Source of the DNA: Hyphomicrobiales bacterium
Lineage (GTDB): Bacteria > Pseudomonadota > Alphaproteobacteria > Rhizobiales > JAJFHC01
Assembly (NCBI GenBank): GCA_021775835.1
Contig: JAJFHC010000238.1
Coordinates: 1-8,018 of the forward strand
DNA: 8,018 nucleotides
Direction of reading: 5' to 3'
Shown here: piece by piece, positions 1-6,256 of the stretch
Layout of the letters: each line of letters opens with the position of its first letter
How positions within the stretch are numbered: the stretch's first letter is position 1
Position numbers and translations under genes: made by a program
Notes under the pieces: generated by a model
Seen by the model: only the letters and a program-made list of their open reading frames with translations
What the model was told of the DNA's origin: nothing
The model's database searches: none

Positions 1-495
1 CACCGTGAGGTGGTGCTGCGTGCTTACGTCCATGACGTCGTCATCTCGTGCGGGGGCGAGATCATTGCCCGGCACCGGCGCTCATGGGAGTAGGAAGACT
101 TCGTCTTCGATCCGCTGCATTATCTGGCGCTGATCGAACGCAAGACCAATGCCCTGGACCAGGCAGCCCCTCTGGCCGGCTGGGAACTGCCGCAAGCCTT
201 CACCACGCTGCGCCGCCTGCTTGAGGCGCGCATGGGCAAAAACGGCAAGCGCGAGTTCGTTCAGATCCTGCGGTTGATGGAGACATTCTCACTCGATGAT
301 GTCGAGGCCGGAATAAACAGTGCTCTGGAGCGCCGCACCATCGGGTTTGATGCGGTAAAGTATCTGGTGTTGTGCCGGATCGAACGGCGTCCGCCACGCC
401 TTGACTTGACCGTCTATCCCTATCTGCCCAAGGCCCATGTGGCGCCCACACACCCGGGGGCCTACATGCGCCTGCTGTCGGGATCGGACAGATGA
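1..495 (+). pseudogene. istA: istA, IS21-family transposase, 3' part with in-frame stop
   Basis: IstA is the DDE transposase of IS21-family elements; its catalytic core lies upstream of this window. Reading frame 1 gives the familiar C-terminal region, including FDPLHYLALIERK, LDQAAPLAGW, GKREFVQILRL and LVLCRIERRPPRLDL, and ends at 493-495. The frame is broken by TAG at 91-93, inside SWE*EDFVFDP, where family members have an ordinary residue such as R, K or Q. The protein-like reading continues without a shift on both sides, so a single base substitution explains it. Translation would lose about 134 C-terminal residues. The next in-frame ATG at 232 is probably not a functional start. The end overlaps the istB start, which suggests translational coupling in the original element. 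A sequencing error cannot be excluded from sequence alone. Confidence 0.85.
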
Positions 496-1253
496 GCGAT
501 ACACCCCAACTGCTGCTCGCCCATCACCTGAAGGCCCTGAAGCTGCCGACGTTCCTGCGCGAGTATGACAAGGTCGCCAGGCAGTGTGCGTCCGAAGGTG
601 TAGACCATCCCCGCTATCTTCTGCGCCTGGCCGAGCTGGAATTGATCGACCGGGAACGGCGCATGGTCGAGCGGCGGATCAAGGCGGCTAAATTCCCTGT
701 TGTCAAAAGCCTCGACAACTTCGAGCTCAAGGCGATCCCCAGCCTCAACAAGATGCTGGTTCTGGAACTGGCGCGGTGTGACTACATCGATGCACAGGAA
801 AACATCATCGCCGTGGGCAACTCGGGAACCGGCAAGACACACATCGCCCTGGGGCTTGGACTGGCCGCCTGCCAGAAAGGCCTGACCACAGGCTTCATCA
901 CCGCATCCGCCCTGGTTCATGAACTGCTCGAAGCCCACGACGAGAAGCGCCTCTTGCGCCTGCAAAGGCAACTGGCCAAATACAGGCTCCTGATCATCGA
1001 TGAACTGGGATACGTGCCCCTGTCGCCAACCGGCGCCGAACTGCTCTTCGAGGTCTTCTCACAGCGCAACGAACGCGGCTCGACCATCGTCACATCGAAC
1101 CTGCCGTTCGATGAATGGACCGGTATCTTCGGTTCCGAACGCCTCACCGGCGCACTGCTCGACCGGCTCACCCATCATGTCCACATCCTGGAGATGAACG
1201 GTGAAAGCTTCCGGCTCAAACACAGCCACAAGCGCACTGCCAAACAATCCTGA
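492..1253 (+). CDS. istB: IstB, IS21-family AAA+ ATPase transposition helper
   Basis: IstB is the ATP-dependent helper that assists IstA in target selection and strand transfer. The 253-residue protein has the usual family length. The Walker A motif GNSGTGKT is at residues 109-116, the Walker B LLIIDE ends at D170-E171, and a sensor-like TSN is at 201-203. The N-terminal region (about residues 1-95) matches the IstB helical segment, with LLAHHLKALKLPTF near the start. The ATG at 492 overlaps the istA stop as ATGA, which fixes the start. The gene appears intact and could act in trans with another IstA, although its own istA is interrupted. Translational coupling may be reduced because ribosomes terminate at the upstream TAG. 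Confidence 0.96.
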   Translation: MSDTPQLLLAHHLKALKLPTFLREYDKVARQCASEGVDHPRYLLRLAELELIDRERRMVERRIKAAKFPVVKSLDNFELKAIPSLNKMLVLELARCDYIDAQENIIAVGNSGTGKTHIALGLGLAACQKGLTTGFITASALVHELLEAHDEKRLLRLQRQLAKYRLLIIDELGYVPLSPTGAELLFEVFSQRNERGSTIVTSNLPFDEWTGIFGSERLTGALLDRLTHHVHILEMNGESFRLKHSHKRTAKQS

Positions 1254-1355
1254 TCAAAGCTCTCAATACCCAGCTTGCCCAAAGCCCCCGCCCTGCGTCG
1301 TCAGCCATCTGGGGCACGTCCCAGTGCGGGGTCCATGGACAACCTTCCGCAACGC

Positions 1356-1389
1356 CCAAGTGGTGTACTTTTGCTCCGGCCAAGTGGTG
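1356..1389 (+). repeat. IS21 right-end terminal repeats (CCAAGTGGTG, two copies)
   Basis: The decamer CCAAGTGGTG occurs at 1356-1365 and again at 1380-1389, a 24-bp period. Between them is TACTTTTGCTCC, a sequence style common in IS21-family ends. Such subterminal repeats are known transposase-binding sites in this family. They lie 3' of istB, where the right end is expected. Confidence 0.7.
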
Positions 1390-1500
1390 GAGGCTATGGA
1401 TATCGCCAGGATGACAAATGATCATAGAAGCGTCCAATTCCCCCAGAGACATCGCACATCGCCTAGTGACAATGATCCAAGCGTTTACTATCTATTTGGC

Positions 1501-2424
1501 ATGACCCAACAGGACGAAAATCGCATTGGAGCGACCCTGAAGGAGCTACCGGACAACAGGGTGATCCGGCTGAACAACGTCACGTGTGTCTATTGTGGTG
1601 CGGCGCTGATTAAGGCGACCTCTACCAGGGAGCATGTGATTGGTCGGCGCTTCGTGCCCAAGGGCAAGTTGCATGGCTACTGGAACCTGATCGTCAATGC
1701 CTGCCAGATCTGTAACGGCACAAAATCCGATCTTGAGGATGATATTTCCGCAATCACCATGCAGCCTGATGTGTTTGGGCGTTATGGCCATGAGGATGAG
1801 GCGGGCGCATCGGATGGGCAGCGCAAGGCCGAACGTGCCTTTAGCCGACGCACCAAAAAGCCGGTCAAAGACAGCCACGAAGAAATGACTATCAATGGGG
1901 CCCTTGGGCAATGCGTAAACATATTCTTTAAGTTCACCGGCCCGCCACAGGCTGACAGGGATCGCGTATTTGAGCTTTCCCGACTTCAACTCATGGGATT
2001 TTTCTACTGGATCACATTCCAGAAGAACGAGAATCGTGGCTACTGGTGGCCAGGCGGGTTTTATCCGATTCTGGAAGCGGGTCGCTCTAATTGGGGCAAT
2101 CCGGTCCACCGCGCCTTTGCCGATGCCGTCGTGGAATGGGAGCCGCGTGTCTTTGCCAGCAACGCAGACGGATTCTACAAGATTGCACTCAGACGGCACC
2201 CGAGCGCTGATTACTGGTCATGGGCGCTCGAGTGGAATCATGCGATGCGTGTGATCGGTTTTTTCGGCGACAAGGATACTGCGCAGACGGTTGCGGACGG
2301 TTTCCCAAAGCTGGAAGCGCAAAACGTGCCGCATGGCCCAGAAGTCAAGCTTGGCTACCGCATTGAAACATCTCTGCCAGAGGGTGACGACAAGCTCTTC
2401 TATTGGGATGACAGGAAGGACTAA
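1501..2424 (+). CDS. HNH endonuclease with CxxC zinc knuckle
   Basis: This is a probable metal-dependent DNA endonuclease of 307 residues. The HNH region lies near the N-terminus: C29-x2-C32, then E44-H45 (TREHVIGRR), N62 or N66, then C68-x2-C71-N72 and K75-x-D77. The four cysteines suggest a structural zinc, and H45 is the likely general base. The rest, about 90-307, is rich in aromatic residues and unrecognised; it may recognise a target or partner. The frame stays open upstream to 1201, but that stretch overlaps istB and the IS21 end and is not protein-like, so I use ATG 1501. ATG 1396 and 1411 are alternatives inside the presumed IS tip. There is no clear Shine-Dalgarno before 1501. It is the first of three co-directional genes, and a defensive or restriction role is inferred from the context. 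Confidence 0.83.
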   Translation: MTQQDENRIGATLKELPDNRVIRLNNVTCVYCGAALIKATSTREHVIGRRFVPKGKLHGYWNLIVNACQICNGTKSDLEDDISAITMQPDVFGRYGHEDEAGASDGQRKAERAFSRRTKKPVKDSHEEMTINGALGQCVNIFFKFTGPPQADRDRVFELSRLQLMGFFYWITFQKNENRGYWWPGGFYPILEAGRSNWGNPVHRAFADAVVEWEPRVFASNADGFYKIALRRHPSADYWSWALEWNHAMRVIGFFGDKDTAQTVADGFPKLEAQNVPHGPEVKLGYRIETSLPEGDDKLFYWDDRKD

Positions 2425-2470
2425 CCGCCCGTGTTGATGACCGAGCTGGCGATGCTAGCGCCGTTCCGCT

Positions 2471-2475
2471 GAGGG
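2471..2475 (+). promoter_or_regulatory. Ribosome binding site of the HEPN-like gene
   Basis: GAGGG ends four bases before the ATG at 2480. It is the clearest Shine-Dalgarno in the three-gene cluster and supports this start. Confidence 0.6.
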
Positions 2476-2479
2476 TCAG

Positions 2480-3040
2480 ATGGAAATTCTTTTCTTCTTA
2501 AAAGAGCGCGCCAAGTTCATCCGGCATTTTTACGAAACAGCCGGAGAACCGTTCCGTGAGACTATGCGCAGAATCGAGGAGGAGGAGGAGCCGTTCGACA
2601 ATCCGCCCTACAGCGAAAACGCCGCGCCGCCATATCTGGAAGAGTGGATGAACGCTGCCGACGGGCTCGAAGTCCTGGGGCGCACCAGCCTTTCCATGCT
2701 GTCACCCCCGCTCCAGCTCTATTTCAGGACCTGGGAGTCCGAACTTGGCGTTCGCTGGGGGGAAGGGGAGCGCAAGCGCGCCTTCAGTAACGGTTTCTTA
2801 AAGGGCTATCAGAAGTGCTTTAGTAACGTGCCCGGCTTGTCTTGGGATGACTGCCCCGCCGATCTTGAGCTAATTGAGCAGATCACTCTGGCACGCAATT
2901 GCGATCAGCATCAAGAGCGCATCACTTCCATACACGTGGATCACGCTCGAAAGGACCTCGAAAAATACCCGAACCCGTTATTTGTGAGTGAGGCCGAGCA
3001 TAGAATGTATGCTGATACGGAAATGCAGGACGTCTTTTGA
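2480..3040 (+). CDS. Hypothetical protein with HEPN-like R-x4-H motif, probably C-terminally truncated
   Basis: I do not recognise a named family for this 186-residue protein. It looks mostly helical, with an acidic run (EEEEE, residues 33-37) and a Trp/Tyr-rich middle. The segment TLARNCDQHQ (136-145) contains R139-N140-C-D-Q-H144, which fits the R-x4-6-H catalytic motif with a polar residue after Arg that marks HEPN ribonucleases and toxins. That assignment is inference from a short motif. The start has a good GAGGG ribosome site. The gene begins 55 bp after the HNH gene. The frame ends at TGA 3038-3040, yet the next 34 codons, in the same frame, are protein-like up to TAA 3145. The original product was therefore probably about 221 residues, and this copy may be truncated or read through. 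It is probably co-transcribed with its neighbours. Confidence 0.75.
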   Translation: MEILFFLKERAKFIRHFYETAGEPFRETMRRIEEEEEPFDNPPYSENAAPPYLEEWMNAADGLEVLGRTSLSMLSPPLQLYFRTWESELGVRWGEGERKRAFSNGFLKGYQKCFSNVPGLSWDDCPADLELIEQITLARNCDQHQERITSIHVDHARKDLEKYPNPLFVSEAEHRMYADTEMQDVF

Positions 3041-3145
3041 ATGACTCCGAATGTGCATGTCTCCCGCGAGGCGTTTTTCAAGGCTATCGAGGAAGTCGAA
3101 AAGCTGGCGGAATGGCTCGAAGATCCAATGTTAGCGGCAAAATAA
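3041..3145 (+). pseudogene. Detached in-frame C-terminal segment of the HEPN-like gene
   Basis: Directly after the TGA at 3038-3040, the same frame reads 34 sense codons to TAA at 3143-3145. It contains VHVSREAFFKAIEEVEKL and ends with WLEDPMLAAK, which looks like an ordinary amphipathic helix from a folded protein. The first codon is ATG, so independent re-initiation is possible, but there is no ribosome site apart from the preceding coding sequence. The simplest reading is that a Trp codon (TGG) or another sense codon in the parent gene became TGA. It could also reflect stop-codon readthrough or a sequencing error. Confidence 0.55.
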
Positions 3146-3175
3146 GGGCGGTAATGCGAGCATGTTGGCAACGCA

Positions 3176-4105
3176 ATGAAATATCCTGAGCGGCCCGATA
3201 CCCACGTTACGGAAGCAGAGTCCTGGCGCTTGCTTCAGAGCATTGCGCCAAAGCACTGGATCGTACGGGAGGTATCCGAGAGAGACTATGGCATCGATGC
3301 CTATATCGAGCTTGTCTCGGCGGGTGGCCAGATTACCGGGCAGTTGATCTCGGTCCAGCTTAAAGGAGTGAAAACGATTGACTGGAAACCGTCCGACGAG
3401 GGCTTCCGCCTAGCAAGGTCGCCGTCGATCAAGACTACGACCGCCGCCTACTGGCTTGGACTTCCGGTGCCGGTGTTCCTGTTCGTCGCCGACCTGTCTG
3501 CCAGAAACATCTACTTCGTCGCTGCTCAGGAGGCAATTAGAGCGCAGTTCGACAACTTCGATAGCCAGGACACGATCAGCTTCAAGCTCGCGGATAGGCT
3601 TGACCTCAAGACAGACGGCGGCCTGAAAACGTTCCGCTGGTTCTACGCGCGCGAGACGCTCCACAGCCAGTTCATCTTCCACATCACCAACCTTATAAAC
3701 CAAGTCCAGATGTTTGGTGACTTTATTCGCGAGAACCAGAACCGCGACATCTTCATGGAGGTAGAAGCCGAGCGGCACCTTCAATTCAGGGCACTGTACG
3801 AGGCATGCCAGATGGCCTCACTCTACCTTAACCACAAGTGGCCCATGGAGCCTCTGCCTGAGCTGTACAAGATGGACCGCGACGAGTGGAATAATGACTA
3901 TACCTATCTTCACGAGAAAACGCTCGATTACGTCCTTCAAAGAATCGAAGGCCTGTTCCCGGTTTTGGTACGAAAAGCGCTCGTGCTAGTAAGCGAGACG
4001 CAGGCGAGCTACTGGCGAGACAAGGACCCTGTCTTCTTCAGCTTGTGCAGCAGCGGAGAGTTGGAATGGACGCTGAAGCAAATTGAGGCTGAAGCGGGCC
4101 GGTAG
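3176..4105 (+). CDS. DUF4365-type protein, PD-(D/E)xK-like nuclease candidate
   Basis: The 309-residue product has an N-terminal domain (about residues 8-160) that resembles DUF4365. Visible marks are EAESWRLLQSI (E14), DYGIDAYIE (D41, E45), VQLKG (Q61-L-K63), then SIKTTTAAYWLGLPVPVFLFVAD (from residue 84), the usual Lys, Trp and PVP pattern. The acidic residues followed by Q-x-K fit a PD-(D/E)xK nuclease-type active site, so DNA cleavage is plausible but inferred. The C-terminal half, about 160-309, is helical and unrecognised; it may be a regulatory or partner-binding region. ATG 3176 lies 30 bp after the previous frame, without a strong Shine-Dalgarno, so translation may depend on coupling. 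The tight, co-directional arrangement with the HNH and HEPN-like genes supports one functional unit. Confidence 0.8.
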   Translation: MKYPERPDTHVTEAESWRLLQSIAPKHWIVREVSERDYGIDAYIELVSAGGQITGQLISVQLKGVKTIDWKPSDEGFRLARSPSIKTTTAAYWLGLPVPVFLFVADLSARNIYFVAAQEAIRAQFDNFDSQDTISFKLADRLDLKTDGGLKTFRWFYARETLHSQFIFHITNLINQVQMFGDFIRENQNRDIFMEVEAERHLQFRALYEACQMASLYLNHKWPMEPLPELYKMDRDEWNNDYTYLHEKTLDYVLQRIEGLFPVLVRKALVLVSETQASYWRDKDPVFFSLCSSGELEWTLKQIEAEAGR

Positions 4106-4200
4106 CTGCGCATAGCCGCGACCTAAACCTCGTGATGACGACCTTATTTTCAACGAGATATTGCTGCCGCAGCCCCGGCGCATCGAAGAGCAGGTTAAGA

Positions 4201-4228
4201 TGGTTGCGTGCCCGGGATTTGAACCTAT
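4201..4228 (-). other. Degenerate tRNA-Met 3'-end-like fragment, possible attachment-site remnant
   Basis: Read on the minus strand, this stretch gives ATAGG, the T-loop TTCAAAT, then CCCGG, GCACGCA and ACCA. The order matches the end of a tRNA: T-stem, T-loop, T-stem, acceptor strand, discriminator and CCA. The T-loop and the CGCAACCA end look like tRNA-Met. No D-arm or anticodon arm lies upstream, and the T-stem would pair poorly, so it is not a working tRNA. Tyrosine-recombinase integrative elements commonly leave such duplicated tRNA 3' ends as att sites; that origin is inferred here. Confidence 0.35.
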
Positions 4229-4246
4229 TGCAAGATCGCTGCAGTG

Positions 4247-4316
4247 TTCCCTGATCCGCCAATGCATTTCCCTGCTATCTTCAAAAAATTCCCTGTTCGC
4301 TCGAAAACATTCCCTG
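4247..4316 (+). repeat. Four TTCCCTG heptamers at exact 21-bp spacing
   Basis: TTCCCTG starts at 4247, 4268, 4289 and 4310, giving three successive intervals of exactly 21 bp. The 14-bp spacers differ in sequence, although three of the copies are preceded by A/T-rich bases. Two helical turns between copies would place bound proteins on the same DNA face, as in iterons or operator arrays. The function is unknown. The surrounding 4106-4481 has no convincing gene, and apart from the tRNA-like fragment I see nothing in 4106-4246. Confidence 0.8.
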
Positions 4317-4327
4317 TTCCACTCTTT

Positions 4328-4437
4328 AGGGAATTCGTCTGCTAAGTCGCTGTTTTTGTGGGAGTATTACAGGTTATTTTCCACGAAGAACAGCTAAATT
4401 TACAACAATTCCCTGTATATTCCCTTATATCAGGGTA
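4328..4437. repeat. Additional direct and inverted TTCCCT copies
   Basis: The inverted form AGGGAATT is at 4328-4335, AATTCCCTG at 4407-4415, ATTCCCTT at 4419-4426 and CAGGG at 4431-4435. The last two can pair as CCCT-TATATC-AGGG, a small hairpin. These copies are out of phase with the 21-bp array, but use the same core, so they probably belong to the same site. Confidence 0.5.
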
Positions 4438-4481
4438 TTTGGCGCGGAGACGGGTTCGCTCAAGACTGCCCCCACCACCAT

Positions 4482-4616
4482 TCAGTCCTCCCTTGACAGC
4501 GACCTTCCAAGGACCTGCCAAAAGATCCCCACATTACGGGAGCTTAGCCCCTTAATGTAGGTCATCGTCTGGTACAGAGACTGCAAATACGCGTTGTTTT
4601 CGCGGATTTTGTCCAT
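4482..4616 (-). CDS. Possible small gene, 44 residues
   Basis: On the minus strand, an ATG at 4616 opens a 44-residue frame that ends with TGA at 4482-4484. The product starts MDKIRENNAYLQSLYQTM and continues with YIKGLSSRNVGIFWQVLG, which has the mix of helix-forming, aromatic and hydrophobic residues expected of a real peptide. Third-position G+C is about 72 percent by my count, clearly higher than the surrounding DNA seems to be, which favours coding. It begins 60 bp downstream of the recombinase stop on the same strand, and a weak GAGA lies just upstream of the ATG. I do not recognise the product. It could be an accessory protein of the recombinase or a chance frame. Confidence 0.33.
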   Translation of the reverse strand: MDKIRENNAYLQSLYQTMTYIKGLSSRNVGIFWQVLGRSLSRED

Positions 4617-4649
4617 TCGTCTCTGTGGGCCATTTTTCGGGACCAGACG
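4566..4649. repeat. Nested inverted repeat beside the recombinase gene
   Basis: CGTCTGGT (4566-4573) is the exact complement of ACCAGACG (4642-4649), and inside it CAGAGAC (4575-4581) pairs with GTCTCTG (4619-4625). At the centre, CGCG-TTGTTTT-CGCG (4590-4604) can form a third small stem. The arms straddle the start of the possible 44-codon gene and lie just past the recombinase stop. It may be a recombination site, an RNA structure in the minus-strand transcript, or a weak terminator; there is no T-run to prove the last. Confidence 0.5.
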
Positions 4650-4676
4650 TTTGGCGAACTGATGGTGGATGATCTT

Positions 4677-6201
4677 TTAGGATTGTGGTCCAAATCCAAG
4701 GACGTCGTGCTGGCTTGCCCAATTCATCGGCAATGCCTCGATGTTGCGTAGTTTTCGTATTGTTAGATCGACAGGTTGTCTGCCGTCGAGGATTTTCTGA
4801 ACAATGTCGGGCGCCAGGAATGCAAGCGGCAGGAACCGACTGACCTCATTTCGATCTATGTTCTCATTTGTCGCAAGTTCATCAATGGAAGTGACGTCGC
4901 CGTTCGTGAGCAAGTGGAGCCAGCGATGTGCGTTGGCGACCGTCATGATCAGGTTCTGGTCGGGATTTGTGTCGCGGGCGTCGCTTGAGCCGATCACGAT
5001 CTTTGTCTCCAAACCGCGTCGCTTGAGTTTGTGGGACAACTCAATTCGTTGCATCCGTAGTAGCGCTTTCGTGTTGTTCGTGTCGCTGACATCCACCTCC
5101 AACATCTGCCAGAGTCTCGCTGGATTAATTTCGATGACCAGTTTGTCCGGGTGAAGTTCAATACGATGCAGAATACTCTTCAGCAGCTCCTTTTGTTCGA
5201 CGTGTGGTGTCGCATTCAATTGTTTTGAGATGCCAACCGACCTGGCAAAAGCGTTGCGATATGCATCAGGCGATAGATCATCAACGTCCAGCAACTTCAT
5301 GAACTTCAACTCATCCGTGAGGTGCTGGACGATTGTGCTTATCACAGGTCGTTCAATCTCCCGAGCGGGCACCCGCCATCCATCCGACGCTTTGCGCCGC
5401 GCCTCCATCAATCGATGAGAGATGTAATAGCGGTAGCGAACACCTTCTTTGACCGCATGTGAGGGGGAGAGCCGATCGCCAGTCTCATCGAAGATCAGCC
5501 CTGTCAGAATGCTGGGCGAGTCCGTGTTGGACGATGAGCACCGCTCGACAGCATTCGAAGCGATCATGTTTTGCACGTCATCCCAGGTCTCGTGGTCGAT
5601 GATCGCATCATGTTTGCCGTCAAAGGTTTCGCCATGGTGGACGACCCGGCCGATGTAGATCGGGTTGGAGAGCAGCAGATAGAGATTGCCGCGCGAGAAC
5701 GGTTTGTTACCACATGCGCTGCCATCGCGACGGCGTCGGTGTTTCGTGAGAATACCAAGCTCGTCAGCGCGCTCTTTCAACCGCCGGACGCTGCCAGTCT
5801 CAAGATAAAGCTTGAACAAGTGTCGTACTGTTTCTGCTTCGATTTCGTTGACCACAAGCTGCTTGTCGATGGCATCGTAACCAAGCGGTGATGGTCCACC
5901 CATCCACATGCCCTTTTTCTTCGATGCCGCAATCTTGTCGCGGATACGTTCAGCCGTTACTTCACGTTCAAACTGGGCAAAGGACAGCAGGACGTTCAGT
6001 GTGAGCCGGCCCATGGAGGTGGTTGTGTTGAACTGCTGTGTCACAGAGACAAACGATACATCGTGGCCATCAAACACATCAACGATCTTTGCAAAGTCCA
6101 TGAGCGACCGGGTCAACCGGTCGATCTTGTAGACGACCACCACATCGACCCGCCCGGCCTTGATCTCATCCAGTAATTCCAGAAGGGCAGGGCGCTCCAT
6201 G
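4677..6201 (-). pseudogene. Large serine recombinase, 5' end deleted by IS6 insertion
   Basis: Large serine recombinases cut and rejoin DNA at att-like sites through a catalytic serine near the N-terminus. This frame has 507 residues from ATG 6200 (MERPALLELL). Residues 1-95 are the second half of the resolvase domain, with VVVYKIDRLTRSLMDF and LLSFAQFEREVTAERIRDKI. The recombinase domain follows at about 100-215 (GPSPLGYDA, FSRGNLYLLLSNPIYIGRVVH, DHETWDDV). The C-terminal half is the usual long helical tail without the zinc cysteines seen in some relatives. Relatives have about 60 further residues before MERPAL, including the Y-x-R-x-S serine. Here the upstream frame meets IS6 sequence at 6202 and a stop after three codons. 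Without that serine it cannot catalyse recombination, although the remaining C-terminal DNA-binding part could still be made. Confidence 0.88.
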
Positions 6202-6219
6202 GGGAACTGTCACGTTGAA
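6202..6219 (+). repeat. IS6 left terminal inverted repeat
   Basis: The repeat starts GGGAACTGTCACGTTGAA and matches the inverted right end at 13 of 18 positions by eye. It directly abuts the base before the first remaining ATG of the serine recombinase. Confidence 0.7.
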
Positions 6220-6256
6220 GAACGGCAGACGAGCGAATTTCGACTGAACTTGATCG

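Larger units (their letters stand above)
1..1416 (+). mobile_element. IS21-family insertion sequence, right-hand part
   Basis: The order istA-istB with an ATGA overlap, followed by short repeated terminal motifs, is the standard IS21-family layout. The left end and most of istA lie outside the window. The two CCAAGTGGTG repeats near 1356-1389 are typical of the multiple transposase-binding repeats at IS21-family ends. I place the right tip at about 1416 because the sequence there reads TGACA, which would match a TGTCA left tip, but this boundary is inferred and uncertain by tens of bases. The istA copy contains a premature stop, so the element is probably not autonomous, although it could be mobilised in trans by a related copy. 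Confidence 0.72.

Noticed and set aside
1201..1500. Extending the HNH protein to the upstream ATG at 1201 (407 residues)
   Set aside because: The extension overlaps the conserved end of istB and runs through the IS21 terminal repeats; its residues are not protein-like, and the HNH motif begins shortly after 1501.
1546..2199. 217-residue minus-strand frame opposite the HNH gene
   Set aside because: It is the complement of a well-supported coding frame with clear motifs and shows no recognisable domain.
3038..3040. Selenocysteine insertion at TGA
   Set aside because: No selenoprotein family is recognisable and I saw no convincing SECIS-like hairpin directly downstream; a nonsense change is simpler.
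3410..3784. 124-residue minus-strand frame inside the DUF4365 gene
   Set aside because: It is a shadow of the conserved N-terminal domain on the plus strand.
4201..4228. Functional tRNA gene
   Set aside because: Only the last part of a tRNA is recognisable; D and anticodon arms are missing and the T-stem would not pair fully.
4247..4316. CRISPR array
   Set aside because: The repeated unit is only 7 bp with 14-bp spacers, far below CRISPR repeat and spacer sizes, and no cas genes are present.
4161..4555. Two plus-strand frames of 78 and 65 residues over the TTCCCTG region
   Set aside because: Their sequences are low in structure and derive from the repeated TTCCCTG units (EFPV/QFPV-like readings), so they look like spurious frames over non-coding DNA.
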